Below are positions 1 to 9,048 of a DNA stretch of 29,771 nt, in pieces (position 1 is the stretch's first letter; each line of letters begins with the position of its first letter). The notes beneath the pieces are model-generated. The model was not told where the DNA came from. It saw only the letters and a list, made by a program, of their open reading frames with translations, and searched no databases. Source of the stretch: Arthrobacter sp. (lineage in GTDB: Bacteria > Actinomycetota > Actinomycetes > Actinomycetales > Micrococcaceae); assembly GCA_031178585.1 (NCBI GenBank), contig JAPSIT010000016.1, positions 1 through 29,771 of the forward strand. Reading direction: 5' to 3'. A program made the position numbers and the translations under genes.

Positions 1-304
1 GCGGCGTCCCCGCCCTGCTGGGCGGCAGGAACACCGGCTCTGGCCTGCGCACGCCGCCTGGCGGCATCGAAGGCGACGCTGATCCGTGCCTGCATCGCCG
101 AGAACGCTGACTTCGCGTCCTCGAGCCAGCGCAGCTCATCAATCAGTTCAGCACGTCAAAGGACAACCGAACTGACCCCGCAGCAGCAATCCACTCCTCC
201 ACGGTAAGGCCGGAAGCAGGATCTGAGACGGCAGCAGCACCGGGAAGGGCGGCGTCGGGTGGCGTCACCGCCAGAACCACCTGCAATTCCCCCATGCCAT
301 TCAT
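1..304 (-). pseudogene. DUF222/HNH-endonuclease family gene, N-terminal part, frameshifted, cut by window edge
   Basis: Two adjacent minus-strand frames together read as the N-terminus of the DUF222 (13E12-like) HNH proteins that are multicopy in Arthrobacter. From ATG at 304 (or the second ATG at 295) one frame gives MGELQVVLAVTPPDAALPG and then VEEWIAAAGSVRLSFDVLN before a TGA at 143-145. The next frame continues as RAELIDELRWLEDAKSAF, AMQARISVAFDAARRRAQ and AGVPAAQQGG to the window edge. The second part carries the typical 'ELID-lr-LEd-KsA--A-QAR--vaFd' signature but has its own TGA just upstream and no good start codon. The simplest reading is one gene broken by a frameshift near 143-155, either real decay or a sequencing error. 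The HNH end would lie outside the window. The function of DUF222 is poorly known, and many copies accompany mobile or repetitive loci. Confidence 0.72.
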
Positions 305-503
305 GAACACAGTCTTCCAGTGGGGTACGACAATTTGGTCGGAGCTGCGGCAGCAAGCGATGTTGGGGCAAATCATTATTGTTTCCACAAAAGTGGTCCT
401 GCCAAGCTGAATCCAGAACGCCCGGAAAAGAGAGCGGCGCTGGACGGCGTCGTGCCCGCCGGAGCCCTTCCAGCCAGAACAGATCCGCCGACGCAGGATT
501 CGA

Positions 504-605
504 CCATGGCCAATCCTGCTGTTCCAGCGCGCGGCCGCTGTCGTGGTGGACATGGGAGGACTCGGCTCGCACGCTGCGATTGTGGCCAGGGAGTACGGCA
601 TACCC
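504..605 (+). pseudogene. Fragment of a PEP-utilising enzyme phosphohistidine (mobile) domain
   Basis: One plus-strand frame reads PWPILLFQRAAAVVVDMGG and then LGSHAAIVAREYGIP. This is the phosphohistidine swivelling domain found in PEP synthase, pyruvate phosphate dikinase and rifampin phosphotransferase, with the phosphorylated His at 570-572 inside GG-x-x-SHAAIVAREYGIP. Homology stops abruptly after YGIP, where 'AVVGT' would be expected, and just before the bioN stop codon at 618. Upstream of 504 nothing family-like is visible. There is no start codon or ATP-binding domain, so this is a fossil of a gene removed by rearrangement. Bases 305-503 hold nothing I can assign. Confidence 0.6.
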
Positions 606-617
606 CGCCGAGATGGA

Positions 618-1244
618 TTAGTCGTCTTCCGGCTCGCCCAGGCCCCGGGCCGCCAGAGCGTCTCCTGTGTGGCGGGCATAGGCCACGGTGGTGATGAAAA
701 CCGGCAGGATCAGCGCCCGGGGGTTTCGCTCCAGGCCCCGGGCCCGCGCAGAATCCCGGACGTCCGCGAAGGCGCCGGCGATGAAGGGGATGCTGCGGAG
801 CATGATGGCAATGGTGAGGGCGAAGCGTTCCGGGTCCGCGCCGAAGCGCTTGAAGGGGCGGGCGAGGGAAACGACGCCGTCGAGCAGCCGCTGCAGCGGG
901 GTGGTCGCGGTCAGCAGCGACGCCGCCACCACACACAGCAGCACGTTCAGGACAATGCGGGCAGCCACCGGTGCCCCGAGCTGCCACCACTGAAACAGCC
1001 CGATGGCGAACAGGATCGGCAGCAGCGGGCGGACGGCACGAAAAAGCCGCCCAAACCCCGCGCCGCTGAGCAGGAACAAAGCACACATGACGCCAAGGGC
1101 CGCGACGGACAGACGCCAGTCGACAATTAGGAACGACGCCATGCCGCAAGCCACCACCACCAGGAACTTCAGCCACAGTGGAGTGCGGTGGAGCAGGGAG
1201 GTGCCGGGAACATAGTTCGCCAACAGGAAGCCGTGGCCTCTCAC
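618..1244 (-). CDS. bioN: Energy-coupling factor transporter transmembrane protein BioN (EcfT family)
   Basis: 208 aa membrane scaffold subunit of an ECF importer. It links the substrate-binding protein BioY to the ATPase BioM and transmits the ATP-driven movement. The protein is strongly hydrophobic, with about four to five membrane segments (roughly residues 24-60, 70-90, 95-113 and 175-190). It carries the two diagnostic Ala-Arg-Gly motifs of EcfT proteins: ARG at 168-170 (in DSARARGLER) and ARG at 199-201 (in ALAARGLGE), which contact the ATPase grooves. The length matches the short CbiQ/BioN class. ATG overlaps the end of bioM by 4 nt (ATGA), so translation is probably coupled. It is the last gene of bioY-bioM-bioN, and I see no terminator between its stop and the gene debris beyond. 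Confidence 0.9.
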   Translation of the reverse strand: MRGHGFLLANYVPGTSLLHRTPLWLKFLVVVACGMASFLIVDWRLSVAALGVMCALFLLSGAGFGRLFRAVRPLLPILFAIGLFQWWQLGAPVAARIVLNVLLCVVAASLLTATTPLQRLLDGVVSLARPFKRFGADPERFALTIAIMLRSIPFIAGAFADVRDSARARGLERNPRALILPVFITTVAYARHTGDALAARGLGEPEDD

Positions 1245-2020
1245 AGCGCGTCCCCGCGGTCAGCGGCGGCCCTGTCGGCAGCTGGGGTTCCGGCGCCGGC
1301 ACGGTTGGGAAGGGCGCCTCCACCCGCGCACAGCGAGCGGTAATATCCGACGGCGGCGGCAGCACCGCCGTCGAACGCAATTCTGCCGGCCTCAACCACC
1401 AGGACACGGTCCATATCCAGGGCGAGCTCGAGGTCGTGCGTGGACATGATGACCTGCTGGCGAAGGCCCGCTAGTGTGCTCCGGAGCAGTTCGCGGTTGC
1501 GTAAGTCCAGGAGGGTGGACGGCTCGTCGAGGACCAGCACGTCAGGTTCAACCGCCAGCACCGTCGCCAGCGCCAGGAGCTGCCGCTCGCCGCCGGAAAG
1601 CTCGTAGATGCTCTGGTCGGCCAGCGGCAGCAACCCGAAGCGGTCCAGGACGGCATCGGCCTTGGCCCGGCGTTCGGCACCGTTCCGCATCGAACGCCGC
1701 AAGGACAGCTCAACGTCCTCCCGGCCTGTCGGCATGACCAGCTGCGACAGGGGGTCGGTGAAGACAAACCCCACCTGCTGCCGGACAGCCCGCACCTTCC
1801 GGACGGTGTCCGCGCCGTTGACGGTGACCGTTCCCTCGGTGGGCTCCACCAGGCCGTTCAGGAGCCTCAGCAGAGTGGACTTGCCGGAACCGTTGGCGCC
1901 TATGACGCCGATCCTGCGCTCAGACAAATCCAGCGTGACGTCCTGAAGCAGCACTTTGGGGTCCGGGCGGCCGTCTACGGCCACCCGAACCCCAACGCCG
2001 GTGAAGGAAATTGCTGTCAC
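1241..2020 (-). CDS. bioM: Biotin ECF transporter ATP-binding protein BioM
   Basis: 259 aa ABC ATPase powering biotin uptake with BioN and BioY. Walker A is GANGSGKST at residues 41-49, the Q-loop region is GFVFTDPLSQ (84-93), the ABC signature is LSGGERQ at 141-147, Walker B is VLVLDEP at 161-167, and the H-loop His is at 195 (STHD). The usual Gln in the VFQ-P stretch is Thr, followed by a Gln five residues on. I recall this as usual for actinobacterial BioM and do not treat it as a defect. It overlaps bioY by 4 nt upstream and bioN by 4 nt downstream, so the three genes form one translationally coupled unit. Alternative substrates (cobalt, nickel) are unlikely because the S-component is plainly BioY. 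Confidence 0.9.
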   Translation of the reverse strand: MTAISFTGVGVRVAVDGRPDPKVLLQDVTLDLSERRIGVIGANGSGKSTLLRLLNGLVEPTEGTVTVNGADTVRKVRAVRQQVGFVFTDPLSQLVMPTGREDVELSLRRSMRNGAERRAKADAVLDRFGLLPLADQSIYELSGGERQLLALATVLAVEPDVLVLDEPSTLLDLRNRELLRSTLAGLRQQVIMSTHDLELALDMDRVLVVEAGRIAFDGGAAAAVGYYRSLCAGGGALPNRAGAGTPAADRAAADRGDAL

Positions 2021-2703
2021 TGCTGCTCTGAGTCAGGCTGCTCGGACGTCTTCTGCCCCGAGCTCTGCTGTCCGGAAGGAGCCGCACCCAGCGGGCGGAC
2101 GCGGCGGACCAGCAGATCCGGGAAGGCCTTGTGCAGGGCCAGTGCCACCGTCACGGCAAGGACGTTCTTGATGATGTCTCCGGGGTAGAAAGCGAGGTCG
2201 GCGAGGAACGCCTTGGACCAGTCCAGCTTCGCATTTACCATCACGCCGAGCACGCCAAGACCGTGGATCACCACGATGCTCGTCACCATGGCGGCAGCGA
2301 AAAGGAGGGCACCGCGGTACTTCAGCGTGCGCCGGATGATGAGGGCCGCAAGCCAGCCGACCGCCGCAGCAGCAAGCGGGAAGGCGATGATGTAGCCCGC
2401 GGAAGGGCCGGCCAGGATTCCCAGGCCGCTGCGTCCGCCGCTGAAGATCGGGAGTCCGGCAAGTCCCAGGAGTGTGTAGAGCCCGACGGCGGCGAAGGCC
2501 CGCCCGGGTCCGAGTGCAAGGCCGGTCAGCATGACGGCGAGGGTTTGCAGCGTGATGGGAACGCCGAGCCCGCCGATGGGGATCGCGGCAACGAGGGCAG
2601 AACCGGCGACGAGCGCGGCAAAAACGGCGATGAGGCCGAGGTCGGTGGCGTTCCAGCGTGAACGCTTTGCCGGACGCGCAGTTGCGGGATGGGTCTGAGT
2701 CAT
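2017..2703 (-). CDS. bioY: Biotin transporter S-component BioY
   Basis: 228 aa integral membrane protein that binds biotin. The first ~20 residues are polar and basic. Six hydrophobic segments follow. The family hallmarks are PIGGLGVPITLQTLAVMLTG (about residues 48-67), then ALGPGRAFAAVGLYTLLGLA, LPIFSGGRSG, and GPSAGYIIAF in the middle. BioY can sometimes import biotin alone, but the adjacent bioM and bioN make a full ECF complex likely. The ATG at 2703 is preceded by AGGAC as a weak ribosome-binding site. There is no bioB/F/D in the window, so the cell may rely on uptake, or synthesis may lie elsewhere. Expression may respond to the dyad at 2721-2738. Confidence 0.92.
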   Translation of the reverse strand: MTQTHPATARPAKRSRWNATDLGLIAVFAALVAGSALVAAIPIGGLGVPITLQTLAVMLTGLALGPGRAFAAVGLYTLLGLAGLPIFSGGRSGLGILAGPSAGYIIAFPLAAAAVGWLAALIIRRTLKYRGALLFAAAMVTSIVVIHGLGVLGVMVNAKLDWSKAFLADLAFYPGDIIKNVLAVTVALALHKAFPDLLVRRVRPLGAAPSGQQSSGQKTSEQPDSEQQ

Positions 2704-2720
2704 GGGTTGTCCTGTCGGGG

Positions 2721-2738
2721 AGATACAAACAATTATCT
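2721..2738. promoter_or_regulatory. Short dyad upstream of bioY, possible operator
   Basis: The sequence AGATACAAACAATTATCT lies 18 bp before the bioY ATG. Its outer arms AGATA/TATCT are inverted repeats around 8 bp, in an AT-rich patch within GC-rich DNA. Read on the minus strand it includes GATAAT, which could serve as a -10 element. I could not match it to the BioQ operator as I remember it, so a biotin-responsive role is only inferred from position. No riboswitch is evident. Confidence 0.35.
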
Positions 2739-3039
2739 GCTGTGGTTGACGATACTGACCCGGGGGGAGGGGGATTTTGTAGCTGTTCTACAAGGCGCCG
2801 TGGCCGGGGCTGAATGCGGCGAACAAATACCGGAAACCAGCAGGGGACCCGGACTCTGCGGCGGGCCATGCAGGTATTGCACCGTCCAGGTAGGGGAGTG
2901 GGCCTCTGGCCGGTAGACTTGTACAGGCCGTTCTCTCGGCCGTACCGCTCGGCACGTACATCAATCCCGGCACCTTCATTTGACGCCGCTTGTTATCCCT
3001 GTGCCGCTGCGTTCCCTGTTGTGAAAGGCTATACCTGCT
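2739..3039. promoter_or_regulatory. Non-coding gap between bioY and the ABC-F gene, with a candidate promoter and hairpin
   Basis: This gap holds no convincing gene. Candidate elements for the rightward ABC-F gene are a TAGACT -10-like hexamer at 2914-2919 and a perfect short hairpin GGCCG-TTCTCT-CGGCC at 2926-2941. If the TAGACT is used, the ABC-F mRNA would have a leader of more than 100 nt containing the hairpin. A GAAAGG at 3023-3028 could be the ribosome-binding site for the TTG at 3040, though the spacing of about 11 nt is long. Confidence 0.3.
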
Positions 3040-4638
3040 TTGATTACCGTCCAGGACCTTGAACTGCGCGCCGGCGCCCGGCTGCTCATGGACCAGGTGA
3101 GCTTCCGGATCGACAAGGGCGACAAAGTAGGCCTCGTCGGACGGAACGGTGCGGGCAAGACCACGCTCACCCGCGTCCTCGCCGGGGAGGGCCTGCCTGC
3201 CGCGGGCAAGGTGACCCGCAGCGGCGAGATCGGGTACCTGCCGCAGGATCCGCGGACGCCGGACATGGAGCAGCTGGCCCGTGACCGGATTCTCTCTGCG
3301 CGCGGCCTGGACGTGGTGGTTGGAAAGCTGAAGCAGGCGCAGGCTGACATGGCAAGTGATGACCCCGTCGTACAGCGCAAGGCCATGGGCAGGTATGACC
3401 GGCTCGAGGCCGAGTTCCTGTCTGGGGGCGGCTATGCGGCGGAAGCCGAAGCAGCTGCCATCTCGTCCAACCTGGCCCTGCCGGAACGCATTCTCAACCA
3501 GCCCCTCAAGACCCTGTCAGGCGGACAGCGGCGCCGCGTGGAGCTGGCCCGCATTCTGTACTCCAGCGCGGAAACCATGCTGCTGGATGAGCCCACGAAC
3601 CACCTGGACGCTGACTCCATCTCCTGGCTCCGTGACTTTCTGAAGAACCATCAGGGCGGGCTGATCGTGATCAGCCACGACGTCGAGCTGCTGGAAGCCA
3701 CCGTCAACAAGGTCTACCACCTGGATGCGAATCGCGCCCAGATCGACTTCTACAACATGGGCTGGAAGCGCTACCTGCAGCAGCGCGAAACCGACGAGCG
3801 CGCCCGTAAGCGCGAACGCGCCAACGCCGAGAAGAAGGCCCAGGTGCTGATGGACCAGGCCAACAAGATGCGGGCCAAGGCCACCAAGGCCGTTGCGGCG
3901 CAGAACATGGCCAAGCGCGCCGAGCGGCTGCTCAGCGGCCTCGAGGCCGTCCGCGAGCAGGACCGCGTGGCCGCGCTGCGCTTCCCGGACCCGTCACCCT
4001 GCGGCAAGACCCCACTCACGGCGGAGGGACTCAGCAAGTCCTACGGCTCGCTGGAAATCTTCACCGACGTGGACCTGGCCATTGACCGGGGATCCAAGGT
4101 GGTCATCCTGGGACTCAACGGTGCCGGCAAGACCACCCTGCTGCGGATGCTCGCGGGTGTGGACCGGCCCGATACCGGCGACATCGTTCCCGGCCACGGT
4201 CTCAAGGTGGGCTACTACGCCCAGGAACACGAAACCCTTGACCACGAGCGCACGGTCCTGGAAAACATGCGCTCTTCCGCGCCGGACATGAAGGACGCGG
4301 AAGTCCGTGGCATCCTGGGCTCGTTCCTGTTCTCCGGTGACGACGTCGACAAGCCCGCCGGGGTGCTCTCCGGTGGTGAGAAGACACGCCTGGCCCTGGC
4401 CACCATTGTGGCTTCCAGCGCGAACGTCCTGCTCCTGGACGAGCCCACCAACAACCTTGACCCGGCCAGCCGCGCCGAGATCCTGGGCGCATTGCGAAAC
4501 TACACCGGCGCTGTCGTCCTCGTCAGCCACGATGAAGGAGCGGTAGAGGCACTCAACCCCGAACGCGTAGTGCTGCTGCCCGATGGCGTCGAGGACCTCT
4601 GGAACGAGGACTACCTGGACCTGATTACACTGGCCTAA
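3040..4638 (+). CDS. ABC-F family ATPase (translation factor type)
   Basis: 532 aa cytoplasmic protein with two ABC domains and no membrane segment, as in ABC-F proteins that act on the ribosome (translation factors or antibiotic protection). Domain 1 has Walker A GRNGAGKTT (34-42), signature LSGGQRR (159-165) and LLDEPTNHLD (181-190). The charged linker around 240-310, rich in Arg, Lys, Glu and Ala, is the P-site tRNA interaction motif. Domain 2 has GLNGAGKTT (358-366), LSGGEKT (443-449) and LLLDEPTNNLD (464-474). The length fits the actinobacterial group of about 530-545 aa. The start is TTG at 3040, which gives MITVQDLELRAG, the expected N-terminus. The gene stands alone and converges on the GYD gene 23 nt away. 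A housekeeping role is as likely as resistance. Confidence 0.88.
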   Translation: MITVQDLELRAGARLLMDQVSFRIDKGDKVGLVGRNGAGKTTLTRVLAGEGLPAAGKVTRSGEIGYLPQDPRTPDMEQLARDRILSARGLDVVVGKLKQAQADMASDDPVVQRKAMGRYDRLEAEFLSGGGYAAEAEAAAISSNLALPERILNQPLKTLSGGQRRRVELARILYSSAETMLLDEPTNHLDADSISWLRDFLKNHQGGLIVISHDVELLEATVNKVYHLDANRAQIDFYNMGWKRYLQQRETDERARKRERANAEKKAQVLMDQANKMRAKATKAVAAQNMAKRAERLLSGLEAVREQDRVAALRFPDPSPCGKTPLTAEGLSKSYGSLEIFTDVDLAIDRGSKVVILGLNGAGKTTLLRMLAGVDRPDTGDIVPGHGLKVGYYAQEHETLDHERTVLENMRSSAPDMKDAEVRGILGSFLFSGDDVDKPAGVLSGGEKTRLALATIVASSANVLLLDEPTNNLDPASRAEILGALRNYTGAVVLVSHDEGAVEALNPERVVLLPDGVEDLWNEDYLDLITLA

Positions 4639-4661
4639 ATGCCTGATTTGCCCTAGGCAGT

Positions 4662-4988
4662 TCAGCCGCCCGGCGGGCGGTACTTGATCTCTTCGGCTTT
4701 CCGGAGGGCCTCGAGCGTTTCGTCGACAGACATTAGCACTGTCGTTTCGAACGAGCGCAGGGCGCCGCCGCCGCTGATTGCCAGCGCGACGGCGGCCATG
4801 GAGACATTGTCGGGCGCCTCCCACAGGTTGTAGCCGTCGTGGGTGCCGAAGGCATACCAGAAACCGTGAAGCCTGCCGCCGACCGATTCGATGTATTCCT
4901 GAGCGGCCTTTGAGCGGTCCTCGGGCTTGCTCATGAGCCTCGCCCAGGTCTCCGGTGTGTAGCTGAACTTGGATAGGTAGAGCGGCAT
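4662..4988 (-). CDS. GYD domain-containing protein
   Basis: 108 aa from the ATG at 4988, which has AAGGGAC at a good distance upstream. A longer in-frame ORF begins at 5057, but its extra residues look non-coding. The N-terminus MPLYLSKFSYTPETWARLM and the central GYNLWEAPDN match the small GYD family of alpha/beta-barrel-like proteins, which are often encoded near oxidoreductases. The biochemical role of the family is not established. It is transcribed away from the VOC/UvrA-like genes and towards the end of the ABC-F gene. Confidence 0.75.
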   Translation of the reverse strand: MPLYLSKFSYTPETWARLMSKPEDRSKAAQEYIESVGGRLHGFWYAFGTHDGYNLWEAPDNVSMAAVALAISGGGALRSFETTVLMSVDETLEALRKAEEIKYRPPGG

Positions 4989-5146
4989 GGTCCGTCCCTT
5001 GTTCGCCGTGCGGAGTCGAGATGCACCAAGAATGGCAGCCTGGTATCCGGACAGCAATGCGTTTCTTGTCCGCCGGGGCTCCTGCTGGCGCCTCCCGCGC
5101 GGTTAGGATGACTGCGGTGGACAGACCCACGACGTCAGGAGAGACA

Positions 5147-5320
5147 ATGGCCGACTCATCCATGCAGGGAATCTTGCATCCGGTATCCGATCTGGCAGCG
5201 GCAAAGGCCGTGTACACAGCCCTGCTTGGTGTCCCGCCCCAGACCGTCGGCGGCGGGCGCCTGGTGGCCACCGTCACCGACCCGGACGGGAACGTTCTCG
5301 GCCTGCTTCAGGACCGGTGA
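5147..5320 (+). pseudogene. VOC/glyoxalase-family gene with a large in-frame internal deletion
   Basis: 57 aa from ATG 5147, which has AGGAGA at the right spacing. The N-terminal part MQGILHPVSDLAAAKAVYTA is the first beta-alpha unit of a VOC-fold protein, and the C-terminal part GGGRLVATVTDPDGNVLGLL is the last strand pair of the same fold. They are joined directly at PPQT/VGGGR. Family members of this kind are about 110-120 aa, so roughly 55-60 internal residues are missing without a frameshift. The remnant cannot form a normal VOC domain. Its stop is 4 nt before the GTG of the UvrA-like gene, so it may persist as a translated leader. A TAGGAT at 5104-5109 is a possible -10 element. Confidence 0.7.
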
Positions 5321-5324
5321 CAGC

Positions 5325-7721
<2,397 letters not shown>

Positions 7722-7731
7722 CCGCCGCCGC

Positions 7732-7953
7732 CTAGCCGGATTCCATCTCCCCGGGCACCCAGCGAAGCAGGTCTCCGGGCTGGCAGTTGAGCACCTCACA
7801 CAGTGCGGCGAGGGTGGTGAAGCGGACTGCCTTGGCGCGGCCGTTCTTTAGTACCGCCAGATTGGCCGGTGTGATCCCGACACGCTCTGCCAGCGTGCCC
7901 ACGGGCATCTTGCGCTTTGCAAGCATCACGTCGATGTCAACGATGATCGGCAT
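7732..7953 (-). CDS. Small XRE-type helix-turn-helix regulator (YozG-like)
   Basis: 73 aa, essentially one Cro/CI-type DNA-binding domain. [20 protein letters not shown] begins the domain, [20 protein letters not shown] forms the helix-turn-helix, and [18 protein letters not shown] ends it. Its ATG overlaps the stop of the DUF2975 gene by one base (TGATG), so the pair is translationally coupled. This pairing of a DUF2975 membrane protein with a tiny XRE regulator is common in Gram-positive bacteria. The regulator probably controls its own operon through the dyad at 8466-8490. The signal it senses is unknown. Confidence 0.85.
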   Translation of the reverse strand: MPIIVDIDVMLAKRKMPVGTLAERVGITPANLAVLKNGRAKAVRFTTLAALCEVLNCQPGDLLRWVPGEMESG

Positions 7954-8450
7954 CAGATCACCTCATCCAGCTCGGTGCGCAGGTGGTCCGCCTCGGCATC
8001 GCGGGCCACAGCCTGGGCAAGCAGCGCCCGGAGCACGAGGACGACAAGGGCTGCTCCGGCAATCATCAGCGACGCCCCGCAAACCAGGAGGACGATGCCG
8101 GGTGCGACAGCTTCACCCGGGGCGAGGACAAGGGCAAGTCCGAACATGAGCAGCGAGGCGGCCGTGACAGCGCCAAAGATGATGTCGACATACCGGAACG
8201 CACCGTCCGAAAAGACCGTTCCTTTCCGCACCATTGTCAGCAGCCGCCAGACGCACACCAGCGTGATCTGGACAGTCACGATGCCCAGCACCGGGATGGC
8301 CACGAGCACGGCCCGGCGTCCGGCGGAGTCGGGGCCGAACTCCTCCAGGTCGGTCGCCAGCAAGGGCATCATCACCAATTGGACGTACAGCGAGCCAATA
8401 AGCACCAGCGCGAGCACGAACCGCAATGTAAGGACGGTGAGCTTTCCCAT
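7953..8450 (-). CDS. DUF2975 family membrane protein
   Basis: 165 aa with four predicted membrane helices (about residues 8-30, 47-71, 88-110 and 117-143) and a polar C-terminus. The cytoplasmic segment RKGTVFSDGAFRYVD (75-89) is the characteristic DUF2975 motif between helices 2 and 3. A strong AGGAGA lies 5 nt before the ATG. It is the first gene of a two-gene operon with the small XRE regulator. The function is unknown. The pairing suggests that the membrane protein senses or tunes something the regulator reports on, but this is inference. Confidence 0.85.
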   Translation of the reverse strand: MGKLTVLTLRFVLALVLIGSLYVQLVMMPLLATDLEEFGPDSAGRRAVLVAIPVLGIVTVQITLVCVWRLLTMVRKGTVFSDGAFRYVDIIFGAVTAASLLMFGLALVLAPGEAVAPGIVLLVCGASLMIAGAALVVLVLRALLAQAVARDAEADHLRTELDEVI

Positions 8451-8465
8451 AACGTTCTCCTATTA

Positions 8466-8490
8466 TCGATATACGAGGATTATATATCGA
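8466..8490. promoter_or_regulatory. Palindromic operator over the promoter of the DUF2975-XRE operon
   Basis: A perfect 8-bp inverted repeat, TCGATATA (8466-8473) and TATATCGA (8483-8490), is separated by 9 bp in a strikingly AT-rich patch. On the minus strand a consensus TATAAT -10 element (8484 down to 8479) lies inside the dyad, so a bound protein would block RNA polymerase. Only about 16 bp separate it from the DUF2975 start codon. The small XRE regulator encoded downstream is the obvious candidate ligand. No clear -35 element is visible. Confidence 0.65.
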
Positions 8491-8547
8491 CTATCAGCAG
8501 GTCGCGGAAGCGTCTGCAGGGCTCGGATCGAAAGCGCCGTAGCGCCC

Positions 8548-9048
8548 TTACCGGACGCGCAGCACCTGAGCGGCAGTGACCCTACGCAGCTCGCCGTAAC
8601 TGATGGAGAACATGGAATGGTGGTCGCCCGCCCCTGCCCACAGGGTTTCGTGTTCCTCCAGCGAGGCGTCCAGGAGCGTGCGGATCTTTTTCGGATGGCC
8701 AACTGGTGCCACTCCGCCCACCTCCTGCCCCGTATTCGCCAGCACGAAATCGGAATCGGCACGGCGGATGCGGCCAGAACCCAGCTGGGATGCGACGTAC
8801 CGGGTGTCTACTCTCGCCGCGCCGCTGGCAAGGATAAGCAGCGGAGCGCCGTCGAGTTCGAAGATCAGGCTGTTGGTGATGGCGGCGACGTCGCACCTGA
8901 GCGCTGCGGCAGCGGCTGCCGCCGTCGGCACCTTGCCCGGCAGCACCGTGACAGTGTCGCGGAGGCCCGCTGCGGTGAGGGCGCGCCGCACGTTCGCCAC
9001 GGGATCGGTGCCGCCCTCCGTCAAACCGTTGTCAGTAACCCTGTGCAT
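8548..9048 (-). CDS. YbaK/EbsC-type aminoacyl-tRNA deacylase
   Basis: 166 aa single-domain protein of the YbaK/ProX fold, which hydrolyses mischarged aminoacyl-tRNAs such as Cys- or Ala-tRNA(Pro). Visible hallmarks are TNSLIFELDGAPLLILASG in the centre, ADSDFVLANTGQEVGGVAPV with the GG-x-x-P-x-G-H loop, and LLDASLEEHETLWAGAGDHH near the C-terminus. The start ATG at 9048 lies inside the last codons of SURF1 (17-nt overlap). A longer in-frame ORF to 9114 is shadow. It is the last gene of the DUF3099/SURF1 operon. The exact tRNA specificity cannot be read from sequence here. Confidence 0.82.
   Translation of the reverse strand: MHRVTDNGLTEGGTDPVANVRRALTAAGLRDTVTVLPGKVPTAAAAAAALRCDVAAITNSLIFELDGAPLLILASGAARVDTRYVASQLGSGRIRRADSDFVLANTGQEVGGVAPVGHPKKIRTLLDASLEEHETLWAGAGDHHSMFSISYGELRRVTAAQVLRVR

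Noticed and set aside
376..1407. 343-codon minus ORF overlapping bioN and bioM
   Set aside because: It is out of frame with the true bioM/bioN products and rich in Pro and Arg. It is a shadow.
3994..5277. 427-codon minus ORF across the ABC-F end, the GYD gene and the VOC remnant
   Set aside because: It overlaps three better-supported genes and shows no family motifs.
5226..5324. N-terminal extension of the UvrA-like protein
   Set aside because: It overlaps the VOC remnant in another frame and is Arg/Pro-rich. The GTG at 5325 has a plausible ribosome-binding site.
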